Shown one piece after another: positions 1 through 7,937 of a DNA stretch of 17,198 bases. Every line of letters starts with the position of its first letter. Position 1 is the first letter of the stretch. Position numbers and translations under genes: made by a program. Source of the DNA: Anthropogastromicrobium sp052273485 (lineage in GTDB: Bacteria > Bacillota > Clostridia > Lachnospirales > Lachnospiraceae); the NCBI GenBank assembly GCA_052273485.1, contig DAVZID010000067.1, forward strand, positions 1 through 17,198. Reading direction: 5' to 3'. A model generated the notes under the pieces. That model had not been told where the DNA came from. It was given only the letters and a program-made list of their open reading frames with translations, and made no database searches.

Positions 1-1086
1 AATAAATATACAGAAAATGCAGGCAATGTAGGAAAAAAGCCCGGATTATTGAGATGGATCCTGCCTGCAGGGAAAGAAAAGCTGCCTGAAACTTCCGCGG
101 AAGTGCCTGAAGAAGATCCGGAGACGATTGAAAAAATCTCAGACGAGATTTCAGATGAACTGACCGAGATGCGGCAGGATGCAAAGAAAAAGAAGGCTTT
201 CCTAAAGTTGCTTCGGCGCAGAGAGTCCGCAAAAAAGAAGAGAAAGATCAGATGGTCCGATATTGCGGTTGTTTTCGGGGTGATTCTGTTAATCGGGGCG
301 GGAGTTGCGACAAATATTATTTACAACAAGACGCACTACACAATGGAATTTTATCAGGTTAATTCCAGAAAACTCAGCCACAGCATCCGTATTATCTTTA
401 TGTCGGATATTCATTTGAGAGAGTACGGGGAAGATAATCAGGAGCTGATTCAGGATATTGCTGAGTTGGCGCCGGATCTGATTATTCTTGGCGGAGATTT
501 GGTGATTGATAATGTGGCTGGTTATAACAATATGGTGGCTTTGTGCCAGAAACTGGTTGAGATTGCTCCGACATATGGGGTGCTCGGCAACCACGAAGAC
601 GTAAAGATTTATATTCAAAAAGATAAAGATCTGCTCAACCGTTTTGAGAGTACAGGAATGAAATTTCTGATCAATGAATCGGATGACCTTACACTTTATG
701 ATAATACGATTGGCGTGGTCGGACTGGACGGGGATCCGGCAAGTTTTGAAAAATACGGTGCGAAGGAGAGAATGGATCAGTTTGAGGCGGAGGACAACAG
801 CGATTTTAAGATCTGTGTTGCTCATGTGCCAACGTATTTTCCGGACATTCTGGAGCAGTATTCGTTTGAACTCGGATTGGCGGGAGATGCGCATGGTGGT
901 CTTGTCCGCCTGCCGAAAATAGGGGCATTGTACTCGCCTGATGAGGGACTTTTTCCTGAGTATGCGGGGGGAGACTATACGCTCTCCAATAAGGCGCATC
1001 TGATTGTCAGCCGCGGTCTGGGAGATTCGAGCTGGTGGCCGAGAATCAACAATGTGCCGGAAGTATCAGTTATCGATGTGGATTGA
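1..1086 (+). CDS. Membrane-anchored metallophosphoesterase (5' end probably outside window)
   Basis: Calcineurin-like phosphoesterase on an N-terminal membrane anchor. The frame is open from base 1. The first start in the window is a TTG at 49 without a well-placed ribosome site, so the gene probably begins upstream. Counting from that TTG, residues 1-70 are acidic then very basic (cytoplasmic), about 71-91 form one membrane segment, and the enzyme domain follows outside the membrane. Metal-site motifs are seen in order: SDIH (D120, H122), GGD (D150), GNHED (N181, H182), AHVP (H259) and GDAHGG (279-284). The family (YkuE/YaeI-like) usually has GHTHGGQ at the last motif; here the first His is Asp and the Gln is Leu. 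The substrate is unknown; as the gene leads a polysaccharide operon, a lipid-linked or polymer phosphodiester is a reasonable guess. The fold is certain, the function is not. Confidence 0.85.
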   Translation, partial: NKYTENAGNVGKKPGLLRWILPAGKEKLPETSAEVPEEDPETIEKISDEISDELTEMRQDAKKKKAFLKLLRRRESAKKKRKIRWSDIAVVFGVILLIGAGVATNIIYNKTHYTMEFYQVNSRKLSHSIRIIFMSDIHLREYGEDNQELIQDIAELAPDLIILGGDLVIDNVAGYNNMVALCQKLVEIAPTYGVLGNHEDVKIYIQKDKDLLNRFESTGMKFLINESDDLTLYDNTIGVVGLDGDPASFEKYGAKERMDQFEAEDNSDFKICVAHVPTYFPDILEQYSFELGLAGDAHGGLVRLPKIGALYSPDEGLFPEYAGGDYTLSNKAHLIVSRGLGDSSWWPRINNVPEVSVIDVD

Positions 1087-1143
1087 TTTGAAGTTAATTT
1101 GAAATTATGAAAAAATTAGAAAAACCGGGAAAGGCAGGATGGA

Positions 1144-2460
1144 ATGGACGATTTGAAAGAGAGAATCAAACATATTCTGCGCTTGATCTGGCAGAATAAG
1201 TACCGCCTTTTTTTCTGCGGGATAGCACTGTGCGTCATTTTCGGCGGAATTCATTATTTTGAGAGCCGGAGCCAGGCGAGCGCATATATTTATTTTAACT
1301 ATTCGGAGGCCTCACAGGGACTCAGTCCGAATAAGACGCGGTTTAATTCTTATGAGATTGTGTCGGATGACATTCTCCAAAATGCCATCAAGCGTGTCGG
1401 CCTTCAGGATACAATAACAAGCGGTCAGCTGGCCGGCTGTCTTTCCCTCAAGCCGGTTGACACCGGAAATGTGGGTGGTTCCAATGCTTATATCACCACG
1501 ACGTACTATATTTACCTGAACGCGAGTTCACTGGATTTGAAAAACATAAAGGCGATGGATCTTTTGCGTGGGGTATGTGCATCGTACCGTGCTTTTTTTC
1601 TTGAGAATTACTGTGACAATCAGGAAATTCCGAAAGAAAAAATGGAGATTACTTCTGAGTGCGAGCCGTATCTGAGACTGAATGAGATTCAGCTCCGTGC
1701 CCAGCAGCTGTCAAGATATCTGAATGCGCGCCTTAATGAGAATAAGAGTTTTATTGATTCGGAAAATAGCGACCGTTCCTCAAATAATTTTACAACAATG
1801 AGTAAGCGCATCAATAATCTGATTGATTATGATATTCCGAATGCGATGGCATTTGTGATTGAGGGCGGTGTTGCGAGAGACCCCTCTGTTCTCACGAAAA
1901 TTTTGGAGTATAAGAATAAGATCGATGATATCTCCGCGCGCAAAAATATGGCATACTATGATGCCAATAAAAATGGAATTTCCATCTACGAGAAATCTAT
2001 GACGGCTGTCGTCATGATTCCGACCACGGATGAACTTCAGGAATATTACATGTCCAGAACGAAGACGGCGATGGATAAGATGGCGCGCACCGCAGATGAT
2101 TCTCTGGGCGCTTCGATGGATTATCAGTCGGAGATCATTACTACAAGTTATATCATTCAGAAAATCAATGAGAGTGCGGACAACTGGGACCGTATCGGTG
2201 CTGCACAGGGGATGGTCAACAAGCTTGAGGAGGAGCTTAACAGCATCTCAGAAGATCTGTTTGTGCTCGACAAGGCGTACATCAAATACAAATCTCAGAA
2301 CTATATTAAATTTACCTACAACGATGCGTCTTTTGCACAGCGGATCAACGCAAAGAAGACTCTGATGCAGGCAGTTATCGTTATGGCAGGCGGTTGTGTT
2401 TTTGTTTATGTGAGAACAAACAGAAAGGAAAAGAAAGGGCGAGCAAGTGAAAAAATTTGA
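1144..2460 (+). CDS. Wzz-like polysaccharide co-polymerase / chain-length protein (first paralogue)
   Basis: 438 residues with the layout of polysaccharide co-polymerases: a short cytoplasmic N-terminus, membrane segment at about 20-38, a large extracellular helical domain, and a second membrane segment at about 407-423 followed by a short basic tail. No Walker motifs or tyrosine-kinase domain are present, so it is of the CpsC/Wzz kind without a fused kinase. The ATG at 1144 is preceded by AGGCAGG about 5 bases upstream. A stretch near residues 52-86 (SEASQGLSPNKTRFNSYEI) matches the next protein's NDGIKDGFTPDGSKLDVNEI, so the two are paralogues. The last 14 bases overlap the next gene, suggesting translational coupling and possibly a hetero-oligomer. 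It probably sets polymer length with the Wzy-like enzyme downstream. Sequence similarity to Wzz is judged by layout rather than by a strong motif. Confidence 0.7.
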   Translation: MDDLKERIKHILRLIWQNKYRLFFCGIALCVIFGGIHYFESRSQASAYIYFNYSEASQGLSPNKTRFNSYEIVSDDILQNAIKRVGLQDTITSGQLAGCLSLKPVDTGNVGGSNAYITTTYYIYLNASSLDLKNIKAMDLLRGVCASYRAFFLENYCDNQEIPKEKMEITSECEPYLRLNEIQLRAQQLSRYLNARLNENKSFIDSENSDRSSNNFTTMSKRINNLIDYDIPNAMAFVIEGGVARDPSVLTKILEYKNKIDDISARKNMAYYDANKNGISIYEKSMTAVVMIPTTDELQEYYMSRTKTAMDKMARTADDSLGASMDYQSEIITTSYIIQKINESADNWDRIGAAQGMVNKLEEELNSISEDLFVLDKAYIKYKSQNYIKFTYNDASFAQRINAKKTLMQAVIVMAGGCVFVYVRTNRKEKKGRASEKI

Positions 2461-4405
2461 GATTTTCAGATACCTGAAAAGGTTCAGCGCCTTGATTTTT
2501 CTGATTGCTGTGGCCGGTGCAATCATGATTTACATGTATGCACAGGGAAAGCAGCAGTACACGGCATCCGTGATTATCAAATACACAAATGATGGAATCA
2601 AAGATGGATTTACGCCGGATGGAAGTAAGTTGGATGTCAACGAGATTTATTCATCTGCGGTGATCTCACAGGCAATCGATTCTCTTAGCAGTTCCGGAAA
2701 GCTGAATGTGATTCGATCAAACTGTAAGGTAGAGGAGATAATTCCGGATGAACAGGAAAAACTGAATGAGGCTCTGATTGAGAAAGGTGAGGAAGTTACT
2801 TACTTTCCGGATACCTATAAGGTCAGTCTGGTAGTAGATGGAAAAGAGGGGGGAAATTATGCCCGAAATATGCTTGATGCAATCATGCAGAGCTACTGCA
2901 CCTACTATACAGAAAATCATATTGAGCAGAGATTGTCTCTGAATCCGTCGTCGAATCTTCTTGAGAGTGGTTACGACTATTACGAGTGCATTCGTATTCT
3001 TGAGGATGACACGAATGATATGCTCGGCTTTCTTGAGGCAAAGAAAGAAAATTATCCGAATTTCCGATCTTCCAAGACAGGATATCGATATTCAGATCTC
3101 TATGATATTTATATGGACTTCAAGAAATATACGATCCCGGAGCTGTATGCAAAAGTTCTCAACGGTCCTCAGGTCAGGGACGGAGAAGTGCTGAGAAAGT
3201 TTCTGGCAAACAGCATTACCACTTCAAATCAGCAGGAGTTTGTGGAGACTGAGCGCCGCCAGAAGATCGACAGTCTGATTCAGCAATACGTGGATAAGAA
3301 TACCGGTATTCTGGAGAGCTATTTTACGGAGGATGGAGAGAACGTTTCCTCCAGCTATATCCTGAAAGAGATCGAGGAGGCCGGTTCCGGTGAAAAGGCG
3401 GAGACAACCTACGATGGACTGATTCTGGAAATGGTTGGGATTGACCAGCTGATTGCTGCAAATCAGATTGACCGCGCATTTCTCGATGAGATCCTTGCGG
3501 TCTTTGAGTCGGTTGGTTCCGGAAGCGGCGGAACCGAGGAAGAGCATGCCGAGATGGAAAGACTCATCAACGATTATGAGGCACAGCTTGAAAAATACTA
3601 TGAGATTGTCAACATCAGCAGTAAGGAGCTGAACCTCTACGTCAGTGCAGATTATCTGAAGATGATCAGCTCTGTACGTGTTGCTCCGTCGATCAACATC
3701 AAACTTTACAGTGCGATTGCTCTGGTATTCTTCTTCGTAGTCGGATGCTGTGGTGCAATCATTCTCGGAAGAACTTCAGATATTGTGGATTACCTGCTGT
3801 ACACGGATAAGAAATCCGGACTTCCGAACCGTGAGAAACTCAATGTCTATATCGATGATATGGCAAAGAGGATTCTTCCGGAGGATTTTACCTGTTTCTC
3901 GTTAAAGCTGGATAACCTGTCGGAACTCTCAAAGCGGTTTGGCTATACCGTTGGAGATGGAATGCTTCGCGACTTTTCCGGTCTTGTTCAGCTGATGGGA
4001 GATACCGACGGTATGATTGGTTACAACGGTGTCGGACAGTTCGTTGCATTTTTTGATGAGTGCAGTGATAAGAAGGCAAAAGTAATTCTCAAGATTCTCG
4101 AGAGCCAGGTGGAGGAGTACAACAAGCTGAATCCGGAGTATCCGATCAAATACACCGCATCATGGTCAACGACGACGGAGGCCGGAATATACGAGATTCG
4201 AGAGCTGCTTCGCAGCGCCCAGTCAAAGATTCGTGATATCTATGATGCGAAGATGAAAGCACAGCAGGAGAGCGAAGAAAAAACGGAAGATTCTGAAAAT
4301 AAAGAAAATTCCGAGAAAACCGGGGAAGCTGAGAATAAAGAGAAGTCAGAGACAGCTGAGAAACCGGAGACTGTGAGCAAGGACGGTCAGGGACAGAAAG
4401 CCTGA
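2447..4405 (+). CDS. Wzz-like co-polymerase fused to a degenerate GGDEF domain
   Basis: 652 residues, GTG start overlapping the previous gene by 14 bases; the purine-rich GAAAGG stretch just upstream serves as ribosome site. Membrane segments lie at about 13-32 and 420-440 with an extracellular helical domain between them, as in the paralogue upstream. Unlike it, a cytoplasmic GGDEF-like domain follows (about 446-604): YTDKKSGLPNRE matches the usual D-LTGL-NR opening, FGYTVGD matches the yGH--GD segment, and GVGQF (528-532) stands where GGDEF should be. The first metal-binding Asp is Lys487 and the active-site Asp/Glu are Gly530/Gln531, so no cyclase activity is expected. The last ~45 residues are a low-complexity tail rich in Glu, Lys, Ser and Asn. 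I infer a co-polymerase whose cytoplasmic end binds a nucleotide or a partner protein. The fold assignment is firm; the role is inference. Confidence 0.75.
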   Translation: MKKFEIFRYLKRFSALIFLIAVAGAIMIYMYAQGKQQYTASVIIKYTNDGIKDGFTPDGSKLDVNEIYSSAVISQAIDSLSSSGKLNVIRSNCKVEEIIPDEQEKLNEALIEKGEEVTYFPDTYKVSLVVDGKEGGNYARNMLDAIMQSYCTYYTENHIEQRLSLNPSSNLLESGYDYYECIRILEDDTNDMLGFLEAKKENYPNFRSSKTGYRYSDLYDIYMDFKKYTIPELYAKVLNGPQVRDGEVLRKFLANSITTSNQQEFVETERRQKIDSLIQQYVDKNTGILESYFTEDGENVSSSYILKEIEEAGSGEKAETTYDGLILEMVGIDQLIAANQIDRAFLDEILAVFESVGSGSGGTEEEHAEMERLINDYEAQLEKYYEIVNISSKELNLYVSADYLKMISSVRVAPSINIKLYSAIALVFFFVVGCCGAIILGRTSDIVDYLLYTDKKSGLPNREKLNVYIDDMAKRILPEDFTCFSLKLDNLSELSKRFGYTVGDGMLRDFSGLVQLMGDTDGMIGYNGVGQFVAFFDECSDKKAKVILKILESQVEEYNKLNPEYPIKYTASWSTTTEAGIYEIRELLRSAQSKIRDIYDAKMKAQQESEEKTEDSENKENSEKTGEAENKEKSETAEKPETVSKDGQGQKA

Positions 4406-4454
4406 GATCATGAAACGGTTGCATAAAAAATAAAAATGGCAGGAGGAGTACCGG

Positions 4455-5669
4455 ATGATACGAAATCAACGTCCCTATCAGCTGATGTATTCCAAAACGG
4501 GAAACAAAACCATTTCTATGGCGGTGGCAGTCTGTGCCCGGTGCTGCGGAAGACTAGGATTCTTTGTGGGCAGTCTTCGAAAACGTAAGGCGGAAAGTCT
4601 GGATAATTTGGAAAACAGCCGCAGAAATCTGGAAAAACTTTGTCCCAAACCGAAATCGGATGAGACAGGGTGGATGCCGATGACGGCACCGGATGAGGCA
4701 GTCGATCTGTCTGTGATTGTGCCCGCGCACAATGCGGAGAAGTATATCAAAGACTGTGTGGAGAGCATTCTGAATCAGAGCGATAAGTACAGAATTCAGG
4801 TAATTCTCGTCAATGACGGATCGACCGATCAGACTGCAAAGATTCTCGATTGTTACCGCGGGATGCCGGATGTTCTTGTCATTGATTTTCATAAGGGAGG
4901 AAGTGCAGCGAAAGCGAGAAATGAGGGAATTCTGCATGCAGTTGGAGCGTATCTGATGTTTGTGGACAGCGATGATATGTTGCGCCCTCATGCAGTCGAT
5001 GTGCTGATGGAGGCGGCGAAGCGGAAAGATGCCGATGTCGTGCAGGGTGGATGGCAGTACATGGACGAGAATGGAAACTGCGGTCATGTACAGATCTATG
5101 AGGAATGTGTATATACAGGCCGCAGGAGAACAGACTGCCTGGATCTTCCTGGAATGCCCTGGGGAAAAGTCTACCGGAGGGAACTGTTTTCAAAGATTCG
5201 TTTCCCCTCGAACTATACCTGCTTTGAGGATACGATTATTCACTTTCTGATTTTTCGAAAAGCGCAGAGAATTGTTTCGATTCAGGAAAATGTGTATCTG
5301 TGGAGGAAAAATTCGACAGGAATTACTTCGATGAATCAGGGACAGCCGTCCGCAGTGCAGGGCTACTGGATCGTGGAGGAGATGCTTGAGCAAGACAGAA
5401 TCCTTGGCCTTTCGCATGATCAAATATTTCTGGAGAGTTTGACGATGCAGCTGTCAAACTACTGTTATGCAAATCTGCGAGGTCTTGATGAGGCGCGGAA
5501 ACGGGATGTTTTTCGAATGTGTTGTGCGCTGTATCAGAGGGATCAGACCGAGTGTGAAAGAGAAATTGCGAAATTGCCGTATGCGGTCCGCTGCGGAGCA
5601 AAGGCACTGAGGACGAACCGGTATGATTTGTGGTGCAGTCAGGGCAGATTGTTCCAGCTGATGAATTGA
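4455..5669 (+). CDS. Family 2 glycosyltransferase with N-terminal extension
   Basis: 404 residues. The ATG follows AGGAGG (4441-4446) at 8 bases, so the start is secure and the ~83-residue basic, Cys-containing N-terminal extension is really made. The GT-A domain begins at DLSVIVPAHNAEKYI (84-98), with VNDGSTDQT (119-127), a KGGSAAKARNEGI segment (147-159) and the metal-binding DSDD at 171-174; CFEDT near 256-260 probably holds the catalytic base. It would transfer a sugar from a nucleotide donor to the growing lipid-linked repeat unit on the inner face of the membrane. The extension could be a membrane-association or partner-binding segment; I do not recognise it. The sugar cannot be told from sequence. 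The gene follows the co-polymerases after 49 bases and belongs to the same operon. Confidence 0.9.
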   Translation: MIRNQRPYQLMYSKTGNKTISMAVAVCARCCGRLGFFVGSLRKRKAESLDNLENSRRNLEKLCPKPKSDETGWMPMTAPDEAVDLSVIVPAHNAEKYIKDCVESILNQSDKYRIQVILVNDGSTDQTAKILDCYRGMPDVLVIDFHKGGSAAKARNEGILHAVGAYLMFVDSDDMLRPHAVDVLMEAAKRKDADVVQGGWQYMDENGNCGHVQIYEECVYTGRRRTDCLDLPGMPWGKVYRRELFSKIRFPSNYTCFEDTIIHFLIFRKAQRIVSIQENVYLWRKNSTGITSMNQGQPSAVQGYWIVEEMLEQDRILGLSHDQIFLESLTMQLSNYCYANLRGLDEARKRDVFRMCCALYQRDQTECEREIAKLPYAVRCGAKALRTNRYDLWCSQGRLFQLMN

Positions 5670-5725
5670 TGCGGATTCATCCTCAATCAAAGAGCGGCAA
5701 TCAAAAAGGTGAACGGGGGAATAAG

Positions 5726-6835
5726 ATGATTCGGATTTTACAATCGGTCAGTAATATGGACCGAGCAGGACTTGAGACCATGTTGATGAATTATTATCGT
5801 CATATTGACCGCACGAAAGTGCAGTTTGATTTTATTGTAAATAAACCGAAACCCGGCAATTATGACGAGGAAATTAAACATATGGGAGGCAGAATCTTTC
5901 TGAGTCCGGGTTTGAGCCCGCTTTGCTACCCAAAGTATCTGCGCTTCGTAAAGGAGATTGTGGAGAAAGATGATCGGATTAAAATTGTGCACGCGCACAA
6001 CGAGGCGATGGGATTTTATGCACTCAGCGGAGCTAAGAAAGCCGGAGTGAAAGTCCGCATTGCGCATGCGCATAACATCCAGATCATCCGTGATTACAAG
6101 TGGCCGTTAAAGATGGTGTGCAAGCGTCTTTTGCCGCTTGCCGCAACTGATTTATGGAGCTGCGGCAGGGATGCCGGAATTTACTATTTTGGAAAAAAGC
6201 GTTGGGAAGAACGTGGCGTGATCATCCGCAATGCGATTGAGACTGAGAAATTTGCTTTTAATACGGCAGTCCGGGATGAGATGCGAAAGAAATATGATCT
6301 GAAGGGCAAAAAAGTGCTTGGTCATGTCGGCCGCTTCAATCTTCAGAAAAATCATGATCGTCTTCTGGATATTTTTGCAGCTTATCAGAAACGAAATCCT
6401 GAGTCGATGCTTGTTCTGGTCGGGGAGGGAGAACTGGAATCTCAAGTTCGCGAGAAGGCTGAGAGATTGGGATTGGCGAATAAGGTGATTTTTGCCGGAT
6501 TACAGGAAAATGTGAATGAGTGGTATCAGGTGATGGACGTTTTTTTACTGCCGTCTCTGTTTGAGGGTCTTCCGGTGGTTGGAGTGGAGGCACAGGCAGC
6601 TGGTCTTCCGTGCGTGTTTTCGGATCGGGTGACGGATGAGATTGCTCTGTCTGATCAAGTGATGCACCTGTCTTTGGATTCGGAAAACGAAAAGTGGGCG
6701 GAGGCAATCGAGTATCTGATTCAAAATAAAAAAGACCGAAAACAGGGAGAACGGCTTGTCAGAAAAGCGGGATACGATATAGCGACTGAGGCAGAACGAT
6801 TGCAGAATCTGTACCTGTCGATGAGTGAACGATGA
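5726..6835 (+). CDS. Family 4 glycosyltransferase, EpsF-like
   Basis: The ATG at 5726 is chosen over an upstream GTG at 5630 because GGGGGA lies 5-6 bases before it and the protein then begins MIRILQSVSNMDRAGLETML, the usual opening of EpsF-type enzymes (MNRGGAETM). This gives 369 residues, normal for GT-B retaining enzymes. Visible are the donor-domain GHVGRFNLQKNH (199-210), LVGEGELE (231-238), VIFAGLQ (254-260), and the E-x7-E motif FEGLPVVGVEA (E280, E288). It would add a sugar to the lipid-linked repeat unit in the cytoplasm. The donor and the linkage are unknown. It lies 56 bases after the family 2 enzyme and 16 bases before the acyltransferase, so it is part of the operon. Confidence 0.9.
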   Translation: MIRILQSVSNMDRAGLETMLMNYYRHIDRTKVQFDFIVNKPKPGNYDEEIKHMGGRIFLSPGLSPLCYPKYLRFVKEIVEKDDRIKIVHAHNEAMGFYALSGAKKAGVKVRIAHAHNIQIIRDYKWPLKMVCKRLLPLAATDLWSCGRDAGIYYFGKKRWEERGVIIRNAIETEKFAFNTAVRDEMRKKYDLKGKKVLGHVGRFNLQKNHDRLLDIFAAYQKRNPESMLVLVGEGELESQVREKAERLGLANKVIFAGLQENVNEWYQVMDVFLLPSLFEGLPVVGVEAQAAGLPCVFSDRVTDEIALSDQVMHLSLDSENEKWAEAIEYLIQNKKDRKQGERLVRKAGYDIATEAERLQNLYLSMSER

Positions 6836-6851
6836 GAGGGGGCGCTGTGCA

Positions 6852-7922
6852 GTGGACGTATTAAGAAAAAGTGGAAGACGAGACTATATGGATGCTGCAA
6901 AAGCTCTGGCGATTCTCCTCGTTATTTTTGGGCATACATTTCGGGAATCGATGCGTGATACGTTTCGTTGGTGTGAGTTTTCGTATGTATTCGTCTACCG
7001 GTTTCATGTATCGTTGCTTTTTATCCTGTCTGGCATGGCGTATGCGCTGACAAGGGAGAAAAACAAAAATCTGACTTCGGGGCAGTATTTGAAAAAAAAG
7101 GCGGGAAGTCTGATTGTGCCGTGGATTTCTTATGCGTTTTTTGTCTATGTGGTGTTTGCGATTGCACAGCTGATTCCGCCGTGCAGAAAGGTTTTGGAGT
7201 CAAGTGCATATCATTTTTTGACACCGGTTGATTACGTGATTGCGATGCTTCGCAACGAGAATCCATACGGTTTTCACATCTGGTATCTTCAGACTCTGTT
7301 TTTATTTATCTGTGTGACGTTTCTGATCGACCGCACTGTAAAAGAAGAGAAGCGGGCGAGAGAAATCAAAATTGTTTTGATTGTTCTGCTCACTGCTTTT
7401 TATGAGTACTTCTGCGAAAGCTGGATCTGGACGTTCAAGGGATTTTTTCAGAAATATCTCTTCTTTCTTCTCGGAACGATTCTGCCGGAAAAATTTCTTG
7501 AGAAAAAGGCAAAGTTTCTTGCCGGGAGTGGCCTGATTTGTGGAGCTTATCTGGTGTTTCTGCTGTTTTATCCCCTTACAGAGTGGTATGAGAAACCTTA
7601 TATCGGAGTGTTGTTGTGCTATGTGGAAAATGCGGCAATCGCCGGGCTTTGTCTCGGAATTCTTGCACTCTGCCTGATGTTTGAAGGCCGGTTGAGACAG
7701 TTGGCAGAATTTGGACGCCACACCCTCACCTACTATCTCTATCATCAGCCGTTTTGCTGTGCGATTCTTGGCCGTTTATTGTATAACAAACTTCATCTGT
7801 CAGCGTGGCTCACAGTTGTGATGTGCATGGCGGCGAGCCTTGTTGTCCCGTATTTGATTTTAAAAATTTTTGGGCGAGGGAAAGTGGGAAACTGTTTAAA
7901 GAAAATTGGACTTTTGGCATAA
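6852..7922 (+). CDS. Acyltransferase-3 (OafA-like) membrane protein
   Basis: An integral-membrane acyltransferase family 3 protein, probably O-acetylating a sugar of the polymer. The family opening RRDYMDAAKALAILLVIFGHTF has the conserved Arg-Asp and the His of FGH (about H28), and YRFHVSLLFILSGMAYA follows as the second conserved block. About ten membrane segments run to the C-terminus. I chose the GTG at 6852 because AGAGGGGG (6834-6841) lies 10 bases before it, giving 356 residues. A GTG at 6825 that would overlap the previous gene by 11 bases is possible and only adds nine residues. Only 15 bases separate it from the flippase gene. The acyl group and the target sugar cannot be read from the sequence. 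Confidence 0.88.
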   Translation: MDVLRKSGRRDYMDAAKALAILLVIFGHTFRESMRDTFRWCEFSYVFVYRFHVSLLFILSGMAYALTREKNKNLTSGQYLKKKAGSLIVPWISYAFFVYVVFAIAQLIPPCRKVLESSAYHFLTPVDYVIAMLRNENPYGFHIWYLQTLFLFICVTFLIDRTVKEEKRAREIKIVLIVLLTAFYEYFCESWIWTFKGFFQKYLFFLLGTILPEKFLEKKAKFLAGSGLICGAYLVFLLFYPLTEWYEKPYIGVLLCYVENAAIAGLCLGILALCLMFEGRLRQLAEFGRHTLTYYLYHQPFCCAILGRLLYNKLHLSAWLTVVMCMAASLVVPYLILKIFGRGKVGNCLKKIGLLA

Positions 7923-7937
7923 AAAGGGGGGACATTA

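Noticed and set aside
289..999. Minus-strand open frame of 236 codons opposite the metallophosphoesterase
   Set aside because: The plus-strand frame has the full set of metal-binding motifs; the minus translation is rich in Ile, Arg and His without any domain pattern.
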